Assembly: GCA_948688495.1 (NCBI GenBank)
Contig: CAPQSW010000005.1
Location: forward strand, 1-41,723
Length of the DNA: 41,723 bases
Direction of reading: 5' to 3'
Origin: an uncultured Lachnospiraceae bacterium
Lineage (GTDB): Bacteria; Bacillota; Clostridia; Lachnospirales; Lachnospiraceae
Shown here one piece after another: positions 24,180 to 31,309 of this stretch; the stretch's first letter is position 1; the number at the start of each line of letters is the position of its first letter. The translations under genes were made by a program, and so were the position numbers. The notes below the pieces were generated by a model that ran no database searches, was not told where the DNA came from, and saw nothing but the letters and a program-made list of their open reading frames with translations.

Positions 24180-25079
24180 CTACAATATGGAAAACCGTTC
24201 CTCACTGTCCCCTAAAATCGCCGTTCCAATACCTTTGTTGGTAAAAATTTCCAAAAGCAGGCAGTGTGGAATGCGCCCATCCAATATATGCACCCTGGAA
24301 ACACCATCCTCAATGGCTTCGATACAGTTATTCAGCTTGGGAAGCATACCGCCTCCGATTATCCCACTTCCAATCAGCTCATGTGCCTCTGACACAGATA
24401 ATTCGGAATAAAGGGAAGATTTATCGTTGGGGTCCTTGTATACACCCTCCACATCCGTCAGAAATGCCAGCTTTTCTGCATTGACTGCCCGGGCAATCGC
24501 ACACGCTGCATCGTCTGCATTGATATTATAAGTCTCAAATGCGTCATCCAATCCAATCGGACACACAATGGGCAAAAAATCTTTTTCCAACAAGTCGTAA
24601 AGCACTTTGGCGTTAACCTCCCGTATGTCCCCCACATAACCTATGTCCTGTCCCTGTGAATATTTCTTGTTTACTTTCAGAAGCCCGCCATCCTTGCCGC
24701 TGATTCCGATCGCATTGACGCCCAGTTCCTGTACCATCTGCACCAGCGACTTGTTCACCCTGCCTAAGACCATCTCTGCAATTTCCATCGTTGGTGCGTC
24801 TGTTTTACGCAGTCCATTGACAAACTCCGGCTCCATGCCAATCTTGCCTACCCATTTGCTAATTTCCTTGCCGCCTCCATGGACAATAATCGGCTTAAAA
24901 CCCACCAGTTTTAAAAGTGTCACATCCTTAATGACATCCATTTTGAGTTCATCATCCACCATAGCGCTCCCGCCATATTTTACTACAATAATCCTCCGGT
25001 TAAACCGCTGAATATAGGGCAGCGCCTCAATCAGCACTTCTGCTTTCTGTAAAATTTCCTGCATATTTTTATCTTTCAT
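24180..25079 (-). CDS. argB: Acetylglutamate kinase
   Basis: This 299-residue amino-acid kinase phosphorylates N-acetylglutamate, the second step of arginine synthesis. It has VVKYGGSAM (ATP-binding Lys), IIVHGGGKEISKW (glycine loop near 65-70), NGLRKTD, GISGKDGG and NINADDAACAIA with LTDVEGVY, all characteristic of ArgB. The C-terminal HILDGRIPH and GIGTAI match arginine-sensitive forms, so feedback inhibition by arginine is likely from the family pattern. GAGGAAATC precedes the ATG. It lies 20 bases after argJ and 31 bases before argD. Confidence 0.96.
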   Translation of the reverse strand: MKDKNMQEILQKAEVLIEALPYIQRFNRRIIVVKYGGSAMVDDELKMDVIKDVTLLKLVGFKPIIVHGGGKEISKWVGKIGMEPEFVNGLRKTDAPTMEIAEMVLGRVNKSLVQMVQELGVNAIGISGKDGGLLKVNKKYSQGQDIGYVGDIREVNAKVLYDLLEKDFLPIVCPIGLDDAFETYNINADDAACAIARAVNAEKLAFLTDVEGVYKDPNDKSSLYSELSVSEAHELIGSGIIGGGMLPKLNNCIEAIEDGVSRVHILDGRIPHCLLLEIFTNKGIGTAILGDSEERFSIL

Positions 25080-25099
25080 GTGATTTCCTCTCTCTTTCC

Positions 25100-26323
25100 T
25101 TATGAACGATAATCCGCATTGATAGTTACATACTCGTGGGTCAAATCACAGCCCCACGCCGTTGCCTCGGCTTCTCCCATCTTCATATCCACAAGGACTG
25201 TCACTCCCTCGTCTGACAGAATCTTTGTTGCTTCTTCCTCACTGTAATCTGCCGCAACGCCATCTTTATAAATCTGAATCCTGCCGGATTTGCTCTCAAA
25301 AAATAACTCTATCTTCTCTGGGTCAAACGTTGCCCCGGAATATCCAAGAGCGCATAAAATCCTTCCCCAATTGGCATCATGTCCATAAATTGCCGCTTTC
25401 GTCAGGGAAGAACAAATCACCGACTTGGCAAGCATTTTTGCATGCTCTTTCGTATCCGCATGGATAACTCTTGTCTCAAAGAGCGCCGTCGCCCCCTCCC
25501 CATCGCCTGCCATCTTTTTTGCAAGCGTTGTGTTGACTTCATGCAATGCCTGCACGAATTTTTCGTAATTTTCGTCTTTGCTTGTAATCTCAGGATTACC
25601 AGCCATGCCATTGGCAAGCAACAGCACTGTGTCATTCGTGGATGTATCGCCATCCACAGAAATCATATTATAAGTGTCTTTCACATCCTCACGCAATGCC
25701 TCCTGCAGCAATTCCTTGGAGATGGCAAGATCGGTAGTCACAAAGCTAAGCATCGTACACATATCGGGGTGAATCATGCCGGAACCTTTGCACATGCCGC
25801 CCACGGTGACCTTCCTTGCCCCTATTTCAAACGTTACCGCTGCCTCTTTGGGCTTCGTATCCGTCGTCATAATCGCACGCGCCGCCATATGTCCGCTTTC
25901 CATATCGGCACCTAACTGCGGAATCATTGCCTCTATGCCTGCAGCCAGTTTTTCCATTGGAAGCTGCATCCCGATTACGCCTGTGGAAGCCACAAGCACC
26001 TGGTTTGTGAAAATTCCCAGTTCCTTTTCCACTGCTTCTGCCGTCTTCTGGCAATACTCCATCCCCTCTGCGCCTGTACATGCATTGGCAATTCCGGCAT
26101 TGATGACAACTGCCCCGGCATGCGTCTCTTTTGCAACAATTTGTTTGTCCCATTTTACAGGCGCCGCCTGTACCACGTTCGATGTAAATGTCCCGGCTGA
26201 AACTGCCGGAACTTCACTGACAATCATTGCCATATCTGCCCTGTCCTGGTATTTAATTCCCGCCGCCGCTGCCGCTGCAAAGAATCCTTTTGCGGCTGTA
26301 ACACCGCCCTCTATCTTATTCAT
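25100..26323 (-). CDS. argJ: Bifunctional glutamate N-acetyltransferase / ornithine acetyltransferase
   Basis: The 407-residue ArgJ belongs to the Ntn-hydrolase-like family. It self-cleaves before a Thr (about residue 190) in the segment MIHPDMCTMLSF; the usual Ala before that Thr is Cys here. Other family marks are GAVVINAGIANACTG, STGVIGMQLP, DTKPKEAA, GDTSTNDT and GHDANWGRI. It recycles the acetyl group from acetylornithine to glutamate, and bifunctional forms also use acetyl-CoA. Its AAAGGAGG lies at the end of repeat copy D, and the repeat's micro-ORF stops 8 bases inside this gene, suggesting coupled translation. It is in an operon with argC, argB and argD. Confidence 0.95.
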   Translation of the reverse strand: MNKIEGGVTAAKGFFAAAAAAGIKYQDRADMAMIVSEVPAVSAGTFTSNVVQAAPVKWDKQIVAKETHAGAVVINAGIANACTGAEGMEYCQKTAEAVEKELGIFTNQVLVASTGVIGMQLPMEKLAAGIEAMIPQLGADMESGHMAARAIMTTDTKPKEAAVTFEIGARKVTVGGMCKGSGMIHPDMCTMLSFVTTDLAISKELLQEALREDVKDTYNMISVDGDTSTNDTVLLLANGMAGNPEITSKDENYEKFVQALHEVNTTLAKKMAGDGEGATALFETRVIHADTKEHAKMLAKSVICSSLTKAAIYGHDANWGRILCALGYSGATFDPEKIELFFESKSGRIQIYKDGVAADYSEEEATKILSDEGVTVLVDMKMGEAEATAWGCDLTHEYVTINADYRS

Positions 26324-26345
26324 TTAATCCTCCTTTACAAGGTAA

Positions 26346-26424
26346 CGGCACGCGACGCATAGCGTCACCTGCCAAGTCGTCGGAAGACATTAAAAAAATG
26401 CTTCGCATTTGCCTTCCTCCTTTC
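26346..26424 (-). repeat. Dispersed intergenic repeat, full copy D with micro-ORF
   Basis: Minus-strand order is the same as copy B: AGGAGGAAGG, AAATGCGAAGCATTT hairpin, CTTCCGACGAC, GGCAGGTGACGC, GCGTCGCGTGCCG. The frame 26408-26316 encodes 30 residues (MRSIFLMSSDD, then LAGDAMRRVP) and its TAA is 8 bases inside argJ. GACGC-TAT-GCGTC forms a second hairpin. It sits between the GNAT gene and argJ. Confidence 0.8.
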
Positions 26425-26426
26425 AC

Positions 26427-26482
26427 TGGAATGTCGTGGTATGTGCATCATATTCTATTGGAATGTCGTGATGTTCGCATCA
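26427..26482. repeat. Short direct repeat at the GNAT gene 3' end
   Basis: TGGAATGTCGTG plus 12 further bases at 26427-26450 is repeated, with three changes, at 26459-26482, where it is the last coding part of the GNAT gene. The extra copy lies between that gene's stop and repeat copy D, so it may mark how the repeat inserted or how the gene end was rebuilt. Confidence 0.6.
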
Positions 26483-26928
26483 TTCAACACAAAATCATAG
26501 TAATTCAAATCCTCCCGGAAGGTCCATCCTACGCTTTTCCAGAAAGAATTTCCCACTTCGTTCTTCTTAAATGCAATCAGGCATACTTTATTGATATGTT
26601 CCTTCTGCAATGCACGCATGGCCATGACTGCCATAGATTTTCCAATTCCCTGCTTCCTATAATCCTCCCGCACGCATACATGGTAAAAGCAGCCCCGCCT
26701 TCCATCATGCCCGCAGAGAATCGCGCCTACCAGCTCTCCATCCGCCTCCGCCACCATACTAGTGGTCGGATTTCTCTGAATGAACCGCGCAATGCCTTCC
26801 CTGGAATCATCCATGCTGCGGATGCCAAAGCCTTTAATGGTTTTCCAGAGACGGTATACTTTATCATAGTCTTCTTCCCTCATCACCCGCACGCTGGCCG
26901 GGACGATAATTTTATCATTTATCTGCAT
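26455..26928 (-). CDS. GNAT family N-acetyltransferase in the arginine operon
   Basis: This 157-residue GNAT protein has the acetyl-CoA loop VREDYRKQGIGKSM (R/Q-x-x-G-x-G/K type, about residues 98-111), preceded by MVAEADGELVGAIL and followed by LIAFKKNEVGNSFWKSVGW. It lies between argC and argJ in the same direction (27 bases after argC, 131 before argJ). Position suggests a dedicated N-acetylglutamate synthase or a modifier of an arginine intermediate. The sequence alone does not separate this from general amino-acid or ribosomal GNATs. AGGAAAATAAG precedes the ATG. A short copy of its 3' end lies just downstream. Confidence 0.8.
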   Translation of the reverse strand: MQINDKIIVPASVRVMREEDYDKVYRLWKTIKGFGIRSMDDSREGIARFIQRNPTTSMVAEADGELVGAILCGHDGRRGCFYHVCVREDYRKQGIGKSMAVMAMRALQKEHINKVCLIAFKKNEVGNSFWKSVGWTFREDLNYYDFVLNDANITTFQ

Positions 26929-26955
26929 CTTATTTTCCTATTCTTAATGAAATTC

Positions 26956-28023
26956 CTAGGGGAACAGCGGCACAAGTGTAAGACCCTCATTTTCCGGGAA
27001 TCCAAACAAAAGATTCATATTCTGTACAGCCTGGCCTGCCGCGCCTTTCACAAGGTTATCAATCGCTCCCATCATGACAATTCTTCCAGTGCGCGCATCA
27101 ATCTGAAACCCAATGTCCACAAAGTTACTTCCTTCTACCCATTTCGTCTCTGGACATACGCCCTTATCCAGTACACGCACAAAGTATTCATCCTTGTAAT
27201 AGTTATCGTAAACAGCCTTCACCTGCTCATAATCGGGATACTGAAGGCTGCCGTCTGCCTGTCTGATTTTTTTTAACGACGCATATTCCGTTGCCAAAAT
27301 TCCACGGTTCATAGGCACCAGATGCGGTGTGAAATTGATGGTAACTTCTTCTCCTGCCGCATAGCTTAACTGTTCCTCAATCTCTGGCGTGTGGCGGTGC
27401 GTGGTCACGCCATATGCCTTCATATTCTCATTGACCTCACAGAACAGGTTCGCTGTCTTAGCCCCTCTGCCTGCACCTGAGGTCCCCGACTTTGCATCCA
27501 CTATCAGCGTGTTCAGATCAATCAGCCCTTCTTTCACCAGAGGATACGCCGTCAATATCGAACAAGTCGTGTAACAGCCTGGATTTGCCACCAATCTTGC
27601 CTTTTTCACCTTCCCGCGGTTCACCTCGCACAACCCATAGACGGCTTCCCCAATAAACTGCGGGCTCTTGTGCTCAATCTGATACCACTTCTCATACACC
27701 TTTACATCTTTGATACGGTAATCTGCGCTCAAATCCACAACCTTGGTATTTGCCAGAATTTCTTCTGTTAACATGCCCGCCAGAAATCCTTGGGGCGTCG
27801 CCGTAAAAATCACATCCACCTGTCTGGCAAGTTCTTCTATATTATCATCCAGACAGCTATCGTCCACAAGCTGAAACATGTTCCTATAAACGCTTGCATA
27901 TTTCTCTCCAATATAACTTCTGGATCCGTACCATTTAATTTCCACTTCTTTATGTCCAAGCAAAATTCTCACAAGCTCCGCACCTGCATATCCGGTTGCC
28001 CCAATAATTCCTGCTTTTATCAT
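26956..28023 (-). CDS. argC: N-acetyl-gamma-glutamyl-phosphate reductase
   Basis: The 355-residue NADPH-dependent reductase carries out the third step of arginine synthesis. It shows the N-terminal dinucleotide motif IIGATGYAGAELVRILLGH, the catalytic Cys in VANPGCYTTC (about residue 150), DAKSGTSGAGRG and HRHTPEIEEQL with the active-site His. Its length suits the long-type ArgC. It is the first gene of the minus-strand operon, with GAGGAAATC before the ATG. A -10-like TATACT is at 28097-28102, and ARG-box-like sites lie upstream at 28140-28177, so ArgR control is likely. Confidence 0.96.
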   Translation of the reverse strand: MIKAGIIGATGYAGAELVRILLGHKEVEIKWYGSRSYIGEKYASVYRNMFQLVDDSCLDDNIEELARQVDVIFTATPQGFLAGMLTEEILANTKVVDLSADYRIKDVKVYEKWYQIEHKSPQFIGEAVYGLCEVNRGKVKKARLVANPGCYTTCSILTAYPLVKEGLIDLNTLIVDAKSGTSGAGRGAKTANLFCEVNENMKAYGVTTHRHTPEIEEQLSYAAGEEVTINFTPHLVPMNRGILATEYASLKKIRQADGSLQYPDYEQVKAVYDNYYKDEYFVRVLDKGVCPETKWVEGSNFVDIGFQIDARTGRIVMMGAIDNLVKGAAGQAVQNMNLLFGFPENEGLTLVPLFP

Positions 28024-28139
28024 ACTGATTTCCTCGCTTTCCTTTGCAGCTATCCTCCATCCAACTTTCTTTTGTACTTTTCATACTTTCTTAGTTTAGT
28101 ATAATTTCTTCCATCCGTAAAGACCTTTTTTGAAATTTT

Positions 28140-28177
28140 ATGAATATTTATGCATTTTATTTTATTTTTATGCACTT
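28140..28177. promoter_or_regulatory. Two ARG-box-like operators between argC and argG
   Basis: ATGAATATTTATGCAT (28140-28155) closely resembles the ArgR/AhrC operator consensus (CATGAATAAAAATKCAAK in Bacillus). ATTTTTATGCACTT (28164-28177) is a second, weaker site. The pair lies between the divergent arg genes and overlaps the -35 of the argG promoter, the expected arrangement for repression by arginine. The arginine repressor gene itself is not in the window. Confidence 0.65.
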
Positions 28178-28204
28178 GCTATTTCTGAAATAATGTTGTA
28201 TATT
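28176..28204 (+). promoter_or_regulatory. Likely argG promoter
   Basis: TTGCTA (28176-28181) and TATATT (28199-28204) are 17 bases apart and about 78 bases before the argG start. The -35 overlaps the second ARG-box-like site. A third half-site-like stretch (ATGAGATTGAATAAA) lies downstream at about 28237. Confidence 0.5.
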
Positions 28205-28281
28205 AGTTATTAGTTCATAATCCCATGGAAATTTTCATGAGATTGAATAAAACAAACAGATTAATAAACGGAGGAAACGCA

Positions 28282-29496
28282 ATGAAAGAAAAAGTAATTT
28301 TAGCTTATTCCGGCGGTCTGGATACCACTGCCATCATCCCCTGGCTAAAGGAAAATTTTGATTATGAGGTTATCTGCTGCTGTATCGACTGCGGGCAGGA
28401 CGAAGAACTGGATGGCTTAGAGGAACGCGCCAAGCTTTCCGGCGCTTCTAAATTGTACATTGAGGACATCACCGACGAGTTTGCAGAAGAATATATTCTT
28501 CCCTGTGTACAGGCAGGCGCTGTGTACGAGAATAAGTATCTTCTGGGTACTTCCATGGCTCGCCCCGGCATTGCCAAACGCCTGGTAGAGATTGCCCGTA
28601 AAGAGGGGGCTACCGCTATCTGCCACGGCGCTACCGGAAAGGGAAACGACCAGATCCGTTTTGAGCTTGGCATCAAGGCACTGGCTCCTGATCTGAAGAT
28701 TATCGCAGCATGGAGGAGCGACAAGTGGGATATGCAGTCCCGTGAGGAAGAAATCGCATATTGCAAGGCACACGGCATTGACCTTCCCTTCTCTGCAGAC
28801 AGCAGTTACAGCCGTGACCGCAATCTGTGGCATATCAGCCATGAAGGACTGGAGCTGGAAGACCCGGCATGTGAACCCAATTATGACCATCTTCTGGTAC
28901 TAGGTGTTTCCCCGGAGAAAGCTCCCGAGGAAGGGGAATATGTAACCATGACCTTTGAGTCCGGCGTACCTAAAACCATCAATGGAAAAGAAATGAAAGT
29001 TGCTGATATTATCCGCGAATTGAACCGGCTGGGTGGCAAGCACGGCATCGGAATTGTCGATATTGTAGAAAACCGCGTTGTGGGTATGAAATCCCGCGGC
29101 GTCTATGAGACCCCTGGCGGAACCATCCTGATGGAAGCACAGCAACAGTTGGAAGAACTTGTGCTTGACCGCGCTACCATGGATGTAAAGAAAGATATGG
29201 GCAATAAGATGGCACAGATTGTATACGAGGGAAAATGGTTCACGCCATTACGCGAGGCAGTACAGGCTTTCGTAACCTCTACACAGAAGTATGTGACTGG
29301 TGAAGTTAAATTCAAGCTTTACAAGGGAAATATCATCAAAGCCGGAACGACCTCACCCTACTCCCTCTACAGCGAATCCCTGGCAAGCTTTACAACTGGT
29401 GATCTGTATGACCATCATGATGCAGAAGGATTCATTACCTTATTCGGACTCCCTCTGAAAGTCCGTGCCATGAAAATGGCTGAGTTAGAAAAGTAA
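28282..29496 (+). CDS. argG: Argininosuccinate synthase
   Basis: The 404-residue enzyme joins citrulline and aspartate with ATP. It opens with VILAYSGGLDTT (the ATP pyrophosphatase P-loop), and contains CHGATGKGNDQIRFE and DSSYSRDRNLWHISHEG, all diagnostic of ArgG. The ATG at 28282 has CGGAGGAAA upstream; the frame to 28225 is not needed. Argininosuccinate lyase (argH) is not next to it: the next gene is a convergent lipoprotein beyond a terminator. It is divergent from argC, with shared ARG-box-like sites, so both halves of the pathway are likely repressed together. Confidence 0.96.
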   Translation: MKEKVILAYSGGLDTTAIIPWLKENFDYEVICCCIDCGQDEELDGLEERAKLSGASKLYIEDITDEFAEEYILPCVQAGAVYENKYLLGTSMARPGIAKRLVEIARKEGATAICHGATGKGNDQIRFELGIKALAPDLKIIAAWRSDKWDMQSREEEIAYCKAHGIDLPFSADSSYSRDRNLWHISHEGLELEDPACEPNYDHLLVLGVSPEKAPEEGEYVTMTFESGVPKTINGKEMKVADIIRELNRLGGKHGIGIVDIVENRVVGMKSRGVYETPGGTILMEAQQQLEELVLDRATMDVKKDMGNKMAQIVYEGKWFTPLREAVQAFVTSTQKYVTGEVKFKLYKGNIIKAGTTSPYSLYSESLASFTTGDLYDHHDAEGFITLFGLPLKVRAMKMAELEK

Positions 29497-29520
29497 TATA
29501 TATTTTACATAGTATGACAG

Positions 29521-29553
29521 CAAAACGGCCGCGCTTACTGCGCGGCTGTTTTG
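29521..29553. terminator. Bidirectional terminator between argG and the MORN-like lipoprotein gene
   Basis: AAAACGGCCGCGC pairs with GCGCGGCTGTTTT around TTACT. T-runs follow the stem on both strands, so it can end argG on plus and the glnS-DUF2225-lipoprotein operon on minus. Confidence 0.85.
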
Positions 29554-29557
29554 ATTC

Positions 29558-30406
29558 CTATTCACTTTGGTAAAAATGCTTTACGCCTTTGGTAATATCC
29601 TCTGCATATACCATACGGCAGCTTCTGGCAATACCATTCTCGTCATACAAAAATGCAATGGCAAGATGTGGCTCATCCGGCACAGCAAACTTATTCTCCA
29701 CAAGCGCCTCGTCCGGAATTGTTACGTATTTGCCCTTTTTCAACTTATATTTTCCTCTGACAATCGTACCGTCATCAAGCTTTTCTTTTATCTTATAAGT
29801 TCCATAGAACAGCCCGTTTTTTACTTTAAATTTCTTATCGGTGTCTACGCTGTCTCCAAAGGCAATTAGCTGACGTCCTTTTCCATTGGGTGCATCTTCG
29901 CTCCAACTTCCGTTATATACTTCTTTATAAAGGCTGCCGTCCTCTGTGCGGCTCACATAATACCATATCCCTTTGCCTTCCCGTTCTCCGTCTTTGTAGT
30001 CTCCATAATACCATTGTTTACAACTGCACTCTTTAAAGGTATAGAAGCCTATCCCCTTGCTGTTATCCTCTTCCTCCGGGAAATAAATAAAATGCTCGCC
30101 ATCCCTGACTGACAAAGCCAACTCTTTTACATCGGCGCTTTCCTGAAGCTCATATAACTTCCCGGCGTCATCGCTCTCTATCGCTTCTATGACTGCTTCC
30201 ATTAGCGGGCGGTAACGGTTTTCTTTTTGCATTTCCTTCGCATCATCTTCTGATACTTTAGTTTTTTTATCTTCTGGAGTCTGTTCTGTCTGCTGCTGGG
30301 TTTCCTTTGCAGCTTCCTTCTGCTTCTCTGTGGTACAACCGGTAGTAAAAATTACCGCAAGTGTTAAAAGAACACTTGCCATAGTAATCCTGACCCGTCG
30401 TTCCAT
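29558..30406 (-). CDS. Lipoprotein with MORN-like repeats
   Basis: The 282-residue protein starts at ATG 30406 (GGAGG 9 bases upstream; the ATG at 30424 lacks a site). A lipoprotein signal ends in TTGC, with the lipidated Cys at about residue 24. A Gln/Glu/Lys-rich linker follows, then a small helical region and MORN-like units (YYGDYKDGEREGKGIWYY and YNGSWSEDAPNGKG). It would be anchored on the outer face of the membrane. It is third in a probable glnS-DUF2225-lipoprotein operon (33 bases after the DUF2225 gene). The function is unknown; MORN units usually bind lipids or proteins. Confidence 0.75.
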   Translation of the reverse strand: MERRVRITMASVLLTLAVIFTTGCTTEKQKEAAKETQQQTEQTPEDKKTKVSEDDAKEMQKENRYRPLMEAVIEAIESDDAGKLYELQESADVKELALSVRDGEHFIYFPEEEDNSKGIGFYTFKECSCKQWYYGDYKDGEREGKGIWYYVSRTEDGSLYKEVYNGSWSEDAPNGKGRQLIAFGDSVDTDKKFKVKNGLFYGTYKIKEKLDDGTIVRGKYKLKKGKYVTIPDEALVENKFAVPDEPHLAIAFLYDENGIARSCRMVYAEDITKGVKHFYQSE

Positions 30407-30439
30407 GATGCTGCCTCCATTCATTTATCTTATTTAATT

Positions 30440-31288
30440 TTATTTTCTAAGCTGCGCGATAATATCCTCCTTCAATTCCAATGCCATATCTTTCATACGC
30501 CGGCTTGCAGACGGAGCTGTAAGCACACTTGCCAAAAACTTGGACGCAATTTCATACTTTTTAAAATGGTATGCCATGTAAGCAAGAAGATAATCAACGG
30601 TACTCTGTTCCATGCCGCACATAGGGAACATCTCCTCGGAGATGGCCTTCATAAATCCCTCAAATGCCTGCTGATAAAATTCTTCTTCCTCTTTCTGGCA
30701 TGCAGCCTTTGTTGCCTTGTCCTCCTGTGTATCCTCTGACAAGGTCTCTATCTTGCCACGCAAAAGCCATGCAATCTTTAAACAGGTATAAGCTTTCTCA
30801 CTGTCCTTTCCCTTCTTGACAACAGTGTTCACTAGCGACAGCTTGTAGCGGTCAATGGCTTCATCATAATCGTAAGTCTGGTTTTCTTCTTTATTCTCCA
30901 TATGGAAATTACTTGCAATCTGTTCCTTTATCAATTTCGCCTGACCGGGTGTAAGGTGCTCATAATAACGATTCATTGCCGTATAACCACATGCCGGGCA
31001 AGAGGTGACATCATATTTCAATGTGTCGATGTACTGGAATCTCGGGCGTAAATCGCGATCCGGCTCTAAACGTTTCACCCTTCCACTCTTGATTACTTTT
31101 GTCTTAAATTTATGGTCACACACTTTACACTGTACCGTCTTATCCAGCAGAAATTCTGACTCTGCCGGAATCTTCTCCTCGGCATGTGTTTCTGATCCTT
31201 TTTTATCCTCTTTCTGTTCATCCTCAAACAACTTCATAGATTCTGCAGATTTCAGACCAAATTTCTCCAATCCTGAAAATAAATTCAT
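30440..31288 (-). CDS. DUF2225 family protein
   Basis: The 282-residue cytoplasmic protein has a zinc-ribbon-like pair of motifs, CKVC at 54-57 and CPAC at 97-100, in the sequence setting typical of DUF2225 (FKTKVIKSGRVKRLEPDRDLRP, DVTSCPACGYTAMNRYYEHL). A helical TPR-like C-terminal half follows (YKLSLVNTVVKKGKDSEKAYTCLKIAWLLRGK). DUF2225 has no established function. It starts 21 bases after glnS stops, and GAGGAGG precedes the ATG, so it is probably co-transcribed with glnS. Confidence 0.82.
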   Translation of the reverse strand: MNLFSGLEKFGLKSAESMKLFEDEQKEDKKGSETHAEEKIPAESEFLLDKTVQCKVCDHKFKTKVIKSGRVKRLEPDRDLRPRFQYIDTLKYDVTSCPACGYTAMNRYYEHLTPGQAKLIKEQIASNFHMENKEENQTYDYDEAIDRYKLSLVNTVVKKGKDSEKAYTCLKIAWLLRGKIETLSEDTQEDKATKAACQKEEEEFYQQAFEGFMKAISEEMFPMCGMEQSTVDYLLAYMAYHFKKYEIASKFLASVLTAPSASRRMKDMALELKEDIIAQLRK

Positions 31289-31309
31289 TACTCTTTCCTC
31301 CTCTTTGCG

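Noticed and set aside
26398..27276. 292-codon plus-strand open frame opposite argC and the GNAT gene
   Set aside because: It lies fully antisense to two well-identified genes, lacks a ribosome binding site, and its translation has no domain pattern.
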